Part shown: positions 47,034-58,681 of the stretch, one piece after another
How positions within the stretch are numbered: the first letter of the stretch is position 1
Layout: the number at the start of each line of letters is the position of its first letter
Assembly: GCA_018398765.1 (NCBI GenBank)
Contig: JAHBMJ010000310.1
Span: 1-64,000, forward strand
DNA from: Chromera velia
Taxonomy: Eukaryota > Sar > Chromeraceae
Length of the DNA: 64,000 bases
Direction: 5' to 3'
Position numbers and translations under genes: made by a program
Notes under the pieces: model-generated
Seen by the model: the letters and a program-made list of their open reading frames with translations, nothing else
Databases searched by the model: none
Told to the model about the DNA's origin: nothing

Positions 47034-49283
47034 TCAGAAGTCTTCTCCTTTTCCAGATTTCGTCCTCTCTCTCCCATCCCCGCCTCCCTCTCTCCACCAT
47101 CTGACGAATGAGGCTGCCGCAAGGAGGGGAAAGACCACCGTCGCCTCTGCACAGACCTTGACTTGCCGTGCTCCCGTTCGGATCTTCCCCCAGCTGATCG
47201 CTTCCTCCGGGTTTCCTCCAGAGTCGCTTCCATCGAACTCTTGAGCTGCATTCAGAATTTGTGGACGTATGTCTGTACACATCTATATGTGGTAATTGAT
47301 TCTCTTGCTCTTTCGCATATCTAGGCAGGCAGAGAATGAAGTCTTCGTTGTAGGAGGTTGATTCGTACAAGAATGGGAGAGGATCTATGAAGTATATTGG
47401 GAGACTTTTTTGGGCTTGCTCGCTACTTCTTTTATGAAAATGCTTCATTGGGTCCGGAGGGAATTCCTTCGAATTTTCGGGACCATCCTTGCGTCTGTCT
47501 CTCTAATCCCCATTTTCCCTGCAGGGTGTCTATCCTTGCCGCCCTCCTTTATGACCGACCGGTGTTGATGTACACAGCGAGGTCCGCTCCATTCCTCATC
47601 AGGTGGGCGTTGCAGGCGTGGTGTTTGGGGATTCCTGCGTGTTTGGGTATGTATCCACACACAGATTGATAGGTAGGTAGGTAGATAGATATGCATAGAT
47701 GCAGAAAGGACACTCAGGTGGAGAAGAAGAGAACGACCAAGGAAGGACGGGCTTGAAGGCTGCCTGAAGCGGTTTGTTTCGGTTGCGCTCCTTTCTTTCT
47801 TGTCCTCTCTTGATCCCTCGTCTCTGCCCTCACGCTGGTTTCCTTCACTTCCCTTTTCTTCCTTTCTCTCCTTTGCGAGACAAGACGCTGGATGTTCATG
47901 CGGTAGGGGGGAAGAGCTTTCGGGAAGTGGCCGAGGGGAAAGAATCGGGGAGGGAATTGTGCTGAAACAGTGGAAGGATCGGGAGGGTAAAAGAGAACAA
48001 GCTCAAAACCTCAAACGGAAACAAAAGACACGGCGCGAAATGGAATACGAAAGTGGACAGATATGGGAAGGAGGGACCTGGCTTAACGTTTACCCTCTCG
48101 TCGGTCAGTTTTCTCTTCTCATGATGTGTCTTTCCTCCTCTGGCCACCATTTTTTTCAGAGAGCGACAAAGGGAGAGATGGAGGAAGGAAGAGCGATTGC
48201 ATGGAGAAGCGAAGAAAGGGCCCACCCGGTAGGAATCAATCTTCCAATGAATGAGCCTTCTTGCCAGACTGTTCATGCACTTCTCTCTCCATGTCCAAAA
48301 ACAAAAATGCCCTCTCTCCCTCAACCCGCCTGCTCTACATAGGCTTCCTGACCTCCTCCCAAGATCAGCATTGCGCTCTTCCCCTGTGTGTGTCTCATGG
48401 CCATCTCATTAACTCTGCGGATATCCTGCACAAGGTCCACCCGAATAGCCTGCACATGACAAACGTATGCGTGCACGAATGCACTTCCATTCGTCCATTC
48501 ATTCAATCATACGTGATTCACACAAAAATGCAGAGAGCATGTTGAATTCGTGGATCCATCAGGACATCCTGCAGGCAGAGTTCAACAACCGAGCGAACTG
48601 CAGCCATACGAGGGGGAAAGAAACGGAGCACAATCAATGAATCAGAAATCAACAATCTGCAAGAATCTACAAAGCAGGAGAAGCCAGACAGCTCGAATGC
48701 TTTCCACGACATCGCATTGAAGAAGCATACCAGCCTCCCGTACTTCCTTGCTCGGACAGTGATATAAGAACAACAACAACATCTCCAGAAGCCCTAGGGC
48801 AGTCGCACAAGGCCCGCACAAATAATCCAAATCCAAAGAGCTTCTTTTTGAGACCAATCATCTAACCATCTTCTTCTCCACCCTTCTGTTACCTAACTCG
48901 ATTGCGCAAGACTCCAGGCTCTCTCCAGGGGAACCTCACCTACTGTTGACAAAAGAGGGGGGAGGCTTACTGGATCTTTTTTGTACGAGTGAAAGAAAAG
49001 ATTGTCGCCAATCGAGCCGTCAGTGATTGCAGGACAGAACACCTGCATGCATGCATGCATGCAGGCAAAGATCATATGCGCACAGCGGCACACGACCCAT
49101 CCATTGAGAGGAAGCGAGAGGAAGGCCGGAAGAAAGGAAGGGAGGCAAGAAGGGCGGAAAGGGGGGCAAAAGAAGAAAATCAGGAGGGGACTCTCGATCG
49201 ATCACCAATGGAAGTGAAGGGGGCTCCTCTATTGCTGGGCCTCCGAGAGAAGTTCTTCTCTCTCCCGCCCCCCCTCCACCCAC

Positions 49284-49351
<68 letters not shown>

Positions 49352-49372
49352 GTCTGTCTGTCTGTCTGTCTG

Positions 49373-49411
<39 letters not shown>

Positions 49412-51145
49412 TAAATCGGTGGCTGGGTGGGTGGGTGGGTGCAGGGGAGAAGAGAAAGAGGGAAAGAGAGAGACAACGAGCGAGAGAAAGGAACAGAAGA
49501 AGAAAGTGAAAGGAAAGAAAAAAAAAAAAAGAAAAGAAAGAAAGAAGGAAAGGAAGAAGAAAAAGAAAGAAGGAAAGAAAGCAAGAAAACCAGAAAGAAA
49601 AGAAAAGAAAACAGAAAGAGAGCATTCCATCCCTGCCAACCAACCAACCGGAATGTCGTTCTTCCAACACCAGTAGTAGAGAGACTCCTCGTTACCGATA
49701 CGCTCACCCAGTCGGTGGATCATCTGAACATTCGGTGAACCATGCAATGAATCAATCGTTCCATCCATCCTTCCTTCCTTCCTTCCTTCCTTCCTTCATT
49801 ATTCATTGACACTCACTCAAAAGAATCACAGCAGACGACATCACGAAAGGGAACGAGGAAAGAGGGACGACTGGCTGTACTACGGCTCTCTACTGAGGGG
49901 AGTGAAGGGAAGCGGATGCAAAGGCTTCCTTCCCTTCCCCCTTTCCCGCCTCACAAACATACAAACACTGAAGAGGACAAAATGAAGGAGAAAGACGAGG
50001 ACGTTTCCCACACAGAGGCAAGTGAGGAAAAATCGAAAATAGAAAATGGGAAAAACAAAAGGCAGCAGATGAAACGGGGAGTCTGTTGTCTTGCCCCAAA
50101 GAAACACCCCTGCCCTCCCACTCAGATACACAGAGGGAGGAGTGAGGAAGTGAGGGAGAGCGAGCGAGCGAGTCGCATTCTCAGCAGGCGAGAAAGAAAG
50201 ACACCTGTCCTCAATGATGTTTCTTCCTTTCTCTGCTGAATGACCTTGCTGGGTGTCCACAGTTCTCCCTTCTCCTGCTCCTCCCACATTTCATCCAACA
50301 AAGGCTGCAGCCACTCCTCGAAGAGAATGTAGTTCTTGTTTGGCACCAGCATGTTCCCAATCCGGTTCCACCCCTTTGCTCTCAGCTCTGCGCCCTTCAA
50401 ACTGTAGTCACCCACCACCGTTGGGGCGAGGCACTTAATAATGTCCTCCTCCACCCCCCCTGCCGAAGTACAGATCACGTCCACGAGCTTGTGCTTCGCG
50501 AGGAAGACAAAGATCTCCCGCAACCCTGCAGGAACAGATGCAAGAAAAACACCTTTTGAAGAGGACAGGCAGATAAAAAGGCGGGAAGACAGAGAGACAG
50601 GCAGCGACATGCAGGCAGACGGATTTTATACACGCATCCACATCAAGGGAAAAGAGGAAGCAAGCGACAGAGCGCTGAGCGACGGTATGAGAGAGGATCC
50701 CGAATCGCGTCGTTGAAGGTGAGCCGCATGCCCCAGTATTTTGCCAAAGTCACCGCAGATTACCAGAGAGGCGATGCCATTCTGGAGCATCCCAACACAT
50801 CCGTCTACGTGGACACAACATGCACAGTTGAAATGCAATGGCCTCAAGACTCATCAACTCACCTGAAGATATCAAATTGGATGTGAAGGTCAGCCAGATT
50901 TTGCATCCCGTCTCCGAAGCCAGTTCTCCAGGTTGCCTTCCCTCCAGCATCTCATTGACGATCTCGACTGCACGGCCGACATTGGTGGCCTGAAAGCCGA
51001 ACGTCTTGTAATTGTCCATCAGTTCTGTCACTGTCATTTCCTTCTTTTCTTCTTTTTCAAAGTCTGGTCCCTTGATCACAGAGGCATCCTCACCCATAGG
51101 TTCGGACTCTTGGAGCACTGCAGCTGCACCCGTTGAGCTGCTCAT
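47034..51145 (-). CDS. DHPS: deoxyhypusine synthase
   Basis: Seven exons join in exact phase: 50863-51145, 50245-50525, 49649-49723, 48971-49042, 48353-48449, 47560-47634 and 47034-47245, for 364 residues, close to the ~369 of the human enzyme. The enzyme moves the aminobutyl group of spermidine to a lysine of eIF5A, using NAD. Family hallmarks are all present in order: [105 protein letters not shown] and the active-site lysine in ISWGKIR. No residue expected for catalysis appears lost. An alternative upstream ATG at 51308 is possible. Introns hold TC/TG/AG repeats and a GCAT-repeat acceptor at 49043. Confidence 0.95.
49276..49412. repeat. (TC)n(TGTC)n(TG)n(AG)n microsatellite in a DHPS intron
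   Basis: Four successive simple-repeat types inside the intron between exons 49649-49723 and 48971-49042. A (GAAA)/(GAAG)-rich tract at 49500-49620 continues in the same intron. Confidence 0.9.
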
Positions 51146-51879
51146 TGTGTATCTCGCGCTTCTCCCTTTCCTTTACTTTCTTTCCCGTCTCTTGCAACAC
51201 GACTTTCTGTTGTAGATCTTTGACCGCTACCGCTTTCCGTTTTTGCAGATTCAGTGGGAAATCCGAACCAACCGCCTTGAAGGAAGAGTCAGTGGTGTCT
51301 GCCATCAAGAGAAAACTGGAGCATCAGATCTGCAACCCAGAACTCATGGAGTGGTCTAATTTTAAGTTCTTCGAAGTTACGGATCTGCAAAGCCAAAAGG
51401 AGACGGCATGATTCCATGCAATCGGATCGAATATGATCGAATCGGATGAGCCGCCGCCGCGCGCGGTATGCGCACCGAAATGCACCGAATTAAGAAGAGT
51501 TTGTTCCAAAGTCACTTGGACGCGCGATCGTGGCCGGGATCGAGCCGGCCGTCTCCGGCCAGCACTGAGCATGCAAAAAACTGAGCCAAGTGGTCAATTC
51601 GATCAATCTGATCTCCTCAACCGACACTATCAGAGAAGGCCCCACCGTCATCTAACCGCAGCATGCATACAAACTTCTGATACTAAGATCAAGATTGCAG
51701 GATTAGTTCAATCGGCCTTCGTGGGGCTGTCCTGCTTTTTGCATCGGTCTGACAGTGACTTGTCTCAAGAACGAGACGGGGAAATTTTCAACGCGTTTCC
51801 CCACAGGTTTGTGCACCTTGCTTTTCCGCTCCGCCCCCCCAGCTTAGTGCTTGTGCCCGGTGCTCCGTAATAAATAGTG
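51146..51879. promoter_or_regulatory. divergent intergenic region
   Basis: About 734 bp between deoxyhypusine synthase (-) and the membrane-protein gene (+). A minus-strand frame starting at ATG 51308 runs into it and could be 5' leader or extra N-terminus of DHPS. GATCGAA-type repeats lie at 51420-51445. Confidence 0.35.
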
Positions 51880-54086
51880 ATGGAAGGAGGCAATTTTGAA
51901 GTCCTCACCTCGCTGAGAGATGACAGAGATGTCCAGAGGAGCAAACCTCTGTGGCAACGAGGCGGTTTTATCCTTGCAGTCTCCGTCGCCTGTCTTATCG
52001 CTGTCGTTTTAATCTTCCGGCACCCGAGCCACGCAAGCGGTGGAAACCCCGTAAGCGGTGCCAAGGGGGCTGGGGGGTCCGTTCCTTTGTCGCTTGCAGC
52101 AGCGGGAGGGGGGGAAGAAAAGGCGGGCATCCGCATCGCCTGCGATGACCCTATGTACTCGAAAAAGGTCCTGAAGACCGTGTACGAGAATTCGTACTTC
52201 GGTCTTCTTCACAAGACTTACGGACAACAGAAATTCGAGGCGTCGGACATCAAATATGTGGGTGACAACTTTTATGCGGTGTGTGACAGTTCGTGGGGGT
52301 TGGGGAAGTTCGAGCGGAGTTTGCAGCCCTTTGGGGAGAAGAACGTTGAGTTGTGGGGAGAGGGGAAGGAGGAGCTCGAGGGGGATGCCGCAGAATCCCA
52401 ATGGGAGGCGATTGTGTATGATGACAAGACAGGCATGTTCATTGGCATTCAGGAAGCGATGCCAAAGGAAGACGAGGAGGCTGCTGAGGAGTCATTGGAG
52501 TCGTTGGTAGAGGAGGTTGAAGAGAAGGGGGAAGAGGGCGCAGATATCCTCACACAGGAGACCGACACTGCTGCAGAAAAGGCAGCGGCAGGGGAGGGAG
52601 AGGTCGTCTCAAAGCCTCAGGCCGCGACGTCCCTCCGTTCGTCGACTTCTAAGCGTCGTCTGAGCACTCCCGTAGCTGATGTGTACACAGCCATCATGCA
52701 AGAATTGAAATTGGATGAAGAGAACGGATCGTATGCGATCACAAAAGAATGTCCATCTGAGTTTACTTTCACAAACGGAAATAAGGGATTTGAGGGAGCG
52801 GCAGGGCTTCGCATGAAGTCAGGAGAGCTTCTGATCCTTGCCGTGTGTGAGGGGAATCATTGTGAGGGTGGGAAGAAGGGGAAGGAGGTAGGAAATGGGT
52901 TGGGGGTGCTGATGAAGAAGGAGGAAGACAAAGACGGAAGTTGCATCTGGAAGACCTTGAAGACAGTGAATCTTCCCAAGGCTGCAGAGTTTGTGGACTA
53001 TTCTGCCCTTGCCATCAAGGGCAAGCGTGTGGCAGTGACCTCACAAGAGAACAGTGCCGTGTGGCTGGGAGAGCTGGAGGGTGTGGACAAGGACGGTGTG
53101 GTGGCGGACCCGAAGAAGGTTGCGTTCTCTGACAAGGGGGAGGTCATGTTCTTCCCCAGAGACACCAACTGCATGGTCAGATTGAGCAACAGGCAGTCAG
53201 GACACACAGAAAACCGATACACAGATGCAGAGAGACGTACAAACACACAGACAGACAGACAGACAGAGCCGTAGACGTTGACAGACGCTCCACTGAGATC
53301 GCCTGATTTCCTCCTTTCTGCTTGTCTCCCACTTCCTTTCGGTCCCCCAGCGTCCCTCCTTAGCTGTATCTCTTCTCACTTCTCCCCTTACCCCACAGTA
53401 CATCCGTCATGCCGGTCTCAATGCGTCTCATTGTGTTCCCCCCCCCTTTTTTGCTGCATTGGTGTGGACTTGGGTGTGCGGTTCTCGCTTTCTCACCCCG
53501 CCCCGCCCTTTCCGCTTTGTTCGCGTATGTTTTGGCGGCTATTGGGCTGCCTGCCTGCTTCCAAGATCGGATTCTCAGAAAGGAAAGAAGTACAAAGCAA
53601 AAACGCCACACATGCACTCCATCTCTGTATTCTCTTGAATGCCCATCGGTGAACGAATGAGTGAGTGAATAAATGCATGCATGCATGCATGCATTGCTGG
53701 TCATCTGTGCGTTTTTTGACGCGCGAATGAAGGGATTGACGGATGAATGGATGGATGGATGGACGGATGGATGGATGGATACATAAATAGATATCCATGC
53801 CTGCTTTGAATCACGGGTGACTGCAGCTACGTGTACGGATGCATGTATGTTTGGATGCTCATATGTACGGATGCATCGGTACAACACTGTAGGTGTGCGA
53901 CTGCATGGATTGTATGCTGCATGCATGCATGGATGGCTGCAGGAGCTATACTGCAACGTGGAGGGTATTGACTTCATCAACGAGCACCTTCTGGTAGCAG
54001 CGAGTGACCAGATGAAGAAGAGAGGCAGACAGGACTTCCGCTGTCTGGCCAAGGACCAGTCTGTGCATGTGTTCCAAATTCCTTGA
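51880..54086 (+). CDS. single-pass membrane protein of a conserved protist family, function unknown
   Basis: Exons 51880-53175 and 53943-54086 join in phase 0 for 479 residues. A short cytosolic N-terminus precedes one membrane helix (residues ~29-47, FILAVSVACLIAVVLIF), so this is a type II protein with a large outer domain. That domain carries blocks I remember from algal and oomycete hypothetical proteins: DIKYVGDNFYAVCDSSWGLGK, GFEGAAGLR, CEGNHCEGG, VAVTSQENSAVWLG, FFPRD-NC|ELYCNVEGIDFI, and the C-terminal KDQSVHVFQIP. The pattern suggests a secreted beta-propeller-like fold; this is inference. A ~70-residue acidic Glu-rich insertion interrupts the domain (residues ~205-265). The donor is ATG|GTCAGA. 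Confidence 0.75.
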
Positions 54087-54870
54087 AGGAACAACGAAAC
54101 AGGCAGGCAGTCAGGCAGACAGCTTGGAGCAGAAATCCAGACGAAGAGACACACCGACACTGAGGCAGCCAACTAGGGAGGAATAAGAGAGAGACAGACG
54201 GACACTTCCGAGAACAGCGAGAAAAACGGACGCGCACATAGAGAGACAGGCTGGCAGACAGGCAGATAGATGCCGACAGAGAGGACCTTCCTACAGAGTG
54301 ACATCTGCATGCGAGCAAGCAACGTCAGATGCGCGAAATTTGTGCGTGAGCGATTCAAAATGGACAGAGCAAGTAGGGATACAGGCGTAGACAGACGGGA
54401 AAACAAAATTAATGAAGGAACGAACAAAGGAAAGCAGGAGCGAAGAACCGATCAATGATGGGTCACGTCTCAGAAGTCCCCGCGAGGGTGCGCACGTACG
54501 TGTGAATTCGTTAGTTTCTCCCATGTATGTATTCGATGCCCCCCCTCTCTTGACAGATCCCCCAGTCGACACGTCCACTTAATTGTTTGATGGTGTCAAT
54601 GGTACGGTTGTTGCATGGGGCACTTCATTGCTCCTGGAAGTTTCAAGGGAACTCGGCACAGCTGACGGGGGAGTTCTTTTTTCCGCTGCGTTTTCCTCTC
54701 AGCAGCTTGGGGGGTGGGCATCTCCTTTTGTCATTGGTTGTCTTGCGTCGCATGTTGTGCTCGGTGCTTGGAATGCCAAGCTTCCTGAGGTTAAAATGGA
54801 GCATTAGCCGCATCATCACTAGCACCATCACGACAGGCGCTAGGACAGGCGATTCATGTTGTTGAGACTC
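54087..54870. other. intergenic, no gene recognised
   Basis: Begins with CAGG/CAGA repeats in the 3' flank of the membrane-protein gene. A 74-codon plus-strand frame at 54583-54807 shows no recognisable feature and was not called. Confidence 0.4.
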
Positions 54871-56200
54871 AATTAACTTGAGAGAATTTCAGGAGATGAA
54901 TTAATGTCTTTGTTAATGTCCAGACTTCTTCTCAACCTAGTTCTCAACGTTGTTAGTGACAGTTGGTCTATGAAAATATATTAATCTCATTTGTTTGCAT
55001 GAACGACGATGAACGAATTAAGCTTTTCTTCAAAAGCAATGCGTAAATAAAAAAAAAACTTTGATTCCAAATAAACTAAATTTTCTAATAATAGTATAAT
55101 GAACCCTTCAAATTCTAACCGAAATTTCGCTATTTTTTTATTTGATGAGTATTAACTAGAGTATTAATTGATTTTCTACTATCACACATAGTTAAAACTT
55201 GAATTTAGACTTCAATTACCTCCCTGCCCATACCTTAGCTTATTTTTTCCCCTTCTGGCTGTTATAATGCTCTGATTGTCCAGAAGCGGTTTTGTTCAGA
55301 AAACGGAAATGATGAAACTCTGTTAGATCAGATGCAGTGAACATGCAGTCTTGTCGTGAGGCCCACTGGGGCTGAATTCAGTGTACGCTGGAGCTGGTAA
55401 CGCATTTATCCATGCATGGAGCCGGTTAGGGATGGTATACGTATTACTGGGCCCGCGGCCGCGCCCAGTCTTCGAGTACCGAGGCCCGGTCCCGGCCCGG
55501 CGCGCGCCTGGCCACATAGTAGTCCTTCACAAATTAATATTCACAAGCTCTAAGCAGGCCGATACTAACCGATACTCGGCCGCTCAAGAAAGAGCCGATA
55601 GTCGATACTTTGATACCGATACCGATACTAGTACGATATGATATGATATCGATACGATAGCTATCCCTAATAATTAATATAATATCATACTTTAGCGGGG
55701 GCCCTTGCTTTCAACATGATTAAGCTTTTGCAAGCCCACCTATTTGGCATAGGTAAGCAGAATCTAAACTTCGCGCTAGACTTTGCGGGCCCCCACCTTT
55801 AAGTTTTTAACACAGTCCACCTCTGATAGCGTTTGGCCGTAAAAGCACTACTGGTAAAAAAATGGCTTTGGAATCGGTATGTCAAAAAAGAGTATAAGTA
55901 AAGTTAGACAACGTGATACTACACAACCTAAATTCATTCCTTACATTTTTTCCCCCTCTAAGATTTATGTTAGAACTTAGAAATCAATGCAAATTTTTTT
56001 TTAGACTTCTCTTTTACTAATTATTATTATGTAGAATTATTGATCTTTCGGTATTCTCACATCTTTGTATAATGTTTTCGTTGTCAATGTTGCCCGTTAT
56101 CTGAAGCAAAATCGGTTCTAGCTTTGCCAGAAAGTTAATTCTGCGTAGCAAGTCCAAGTTACACTGTCCAACTTGTTGCTTTTTCAATTAAACTCTGTCG
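54871..56200. other. AT-rich intergenic island
   Basis: A+T-rich region between the membrane-protein gene (+) and the FAD synthase gene (-), with an embedded short inverted-repeat element at 55426-55670. The following 56201-56639 holds a (CA)n run (56293-56325) but no clear gene. Confidence 0.7.
55426..55670. mobile_element. short inverted-repeat element (possible MITE)
   Basis: About 245 bp bounded by TTAGGGATGGTA on the left and the reverse complement of TTAGGGATAGCT on the right. The interior has a GC-rich block (GGGCCCGCGGCCGCGCCC) and repeated GATACCGATA motifs. Flanking sequences do not give a convincing target duplication, so the superfamily is open. Confidence 0.5.
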
Positions 56201-56291
56201 CTCAGCGCTGCCGCAGTTTCCAGGGAATCGGATTCCTCCACGGACACTACGCACTGCTCAGGCAGCCGCTCTGCACACTCACTCACACTCA

Positions 56292-56329
<38 letters not shown>

Positions 56330-56639
56330 GGGAGAGAGAGGTGGGACACGAAGAAGAACGTCCCCCCGAGTTCAAACTGCCGTAAGTCGGTTGAAAGCTG
56401 CGAGCGAGCATCTAAGCAATTGCCGGGCCAACCTCCTGGGTGTACAAAAAAGCAAGGACATGCTCTTAAACGATCATATCACATGGGCCCCGCTACGCCC
56501 CCACTGCCAGCGGAATCCTTCAGATCAGTTGCTCAGTTGCCAAGTCGCGGCGGGCTACCCGTCAAAGAGCCGAGCTGCCAGTCAAGCAAGAAACCGATTC
56601 GGCGAAGAGATGAATGAGCAGGGAAGTACGCTGCATGGT

Positions 56640-57956
56640 CTACCATGTTCGGAGTGACTGCGTGACCGGAGGCAAACGATCATCAGCAAAGGAGTAGAAG
56701 AAACGTAGAGTCGTACAGACCAGAATACTGTAGACCGACGGACCTGAAGAACCTCAAGCACTTCTGCTCATATTTTCACTCATTCATCTAGTTGATTCTC
56801 TTTTCCCTGATTGATTCGTCTGCTTGTTTACGGAGCTGTGCGTTTTTGCGCTTTCTGTGTTGTTCTTCTCCTTGTGTGACTTGCTTTGCACGCGGGGTCA
56901 TCTAACTCCCTTGACAGACTGTGCGCGAGTGCGAAGACAGCTAGCTTACCGAGAAGTTCCTGTAAGGCGTCCCTGAGGAGGGCGATGGCTGCCTGTTCAG
57001 TCTCCAGGATGATGACCGTCCTGGGTCTGGACTTCTCCTCTCGGAAGATCGGATAGCTCCCGAAGGAGACTGAGGGAAACCGGGAGACAATCTCGTTCAG
57101 GAGAGACACAAGCTTCTCCTCCTGGAGGGCCACAGTCACCTGAGTCATTCAGTGATTCATTGAGTGATTGATTGATTGTACGGAATAGAGGCGTGCGCAT
57201 GGGTGCAGGAAGCAGACAGACAAAAGGGCATGGGTTACAATTGAGGGAATCCATCAGTGGAGCAACCAAGCGGAGAGGAAAGGAGAGGAGAGGAGAGGAG
57301 AGGAGAGGAGGGGAGGGAAGGATTGTCTGAGGAAGGTAAATGCGACTGAGAGGCAGACAGCTGCTACCTGCCCATGCATGACATGAATTGCACGGGGGCA
57401 GAAGAGATAGATGGCAGAGAACCAACCCTGTGGTTGCCGTCTTGGCCCGTACATTAATTTTCTTGCTCGCTTAATTCCCTTCTGATGGTGGCTCGCTGAC
57501 CCAATGCAATGAGCACAGAGCACAGGAGAGCTCTCGAGCCTGCCGACCTTTCTTGTCGCTTTCGGTCGCGGTTTCCCAAGCCAGGAGCTGCAATTGGTTG
57601 GCACACCATGCATGTAAATAAACAAAATCGGAGGCTCCAAAAAATACCTAGAAGCTGAGGGTACCCAATCTCGCATAGCATCTGAGGTCGATGGGTAGAG
57701 GAGAGAGGCTCAATGACTGAATGAGAGTGCAAATGGAAGAAGAAATTGATGAAACGCAAACAGGAAAGAGGCAAAGAGAAGCCACGGAGGACGGCATCTC
57801 GAAACGTTCCCGCTTTGCAATCCGCTCTCCCCCAACCAAGCCAGCATCTTACCCGCATATGACGTCCATCTTTGCTGCGAAGAATTTGGGAACTCCGGGC
57901 AAAACGAAGACTCTGTCGATCTGCATGCAGAAAGAAAGAAAGAAAGAAAGCAAGAC

Positions 57957-58009
<53 letters not shown>

Positions 58010-58062
58010 AAGAAAGAAAGAAGAAAAGAAAGAAAGAAAGAAAGAAAGAAAGAAAAAAAGAG

Positions 58063-58093
<31 letters not shown>

Positions 58094-58142
58094 ACGAGAG
58101 AGAGAGAGAGAGAGAGAAAGAAAGAAAGAAAGAAAGAAAGAG

Positions 58143-58177
<35 letters not shown>

Positions 58178-58186
58178 ACGAGAGAG

Positions 58187-58229
<43 letters not shown>

Positions 58230-58230
58230 G

Positions 58231-58261
<31 letters not shown>

Positions 58262-58275
58262 GAGAAAGAGAGAAA

Positions 58276-58308
<33 letters not shown>

Positions 58309-58314
58309 CAAGAC

Positions 58315-58367
<53 letters not shown>

Positions 58368-58382
58368 AAGAAAGAAAGAAGA

Positions 58383-58414
<32 letters not shown>

Positions 58415-58422
58415 CAAGACAG

Positions 58423-58479
<57 letters not shown>

Positions 58480-58531
58480 AAGAAAGAAGAAAAGAAAGAA
58501 AGAAAGAAAGAAAAAAAGAGAGAAAGAAAAA

Positions 58532-58601
<70 letters not shown>

Positions 58602-58617
58602 AAGAAAGAAAGAAGGA

Positions 58618-58681
<64 letters not shown>

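Noticed and set aside
47445-47696. Apparent ankyrin-like exon (HLMRNGAD) on the minus strand
   Set aside because: Once the other exons were joined it proved to be the NAD/spermidine-site region of deoxyhypusine synthase.
57640-57690. Candidate FLAD1 exon around the acceptor near 57683
   Set aside because: In the required phase it ends in a TAG stop; the 40-nt exon at 57548-57587 fits phase and family sequence.
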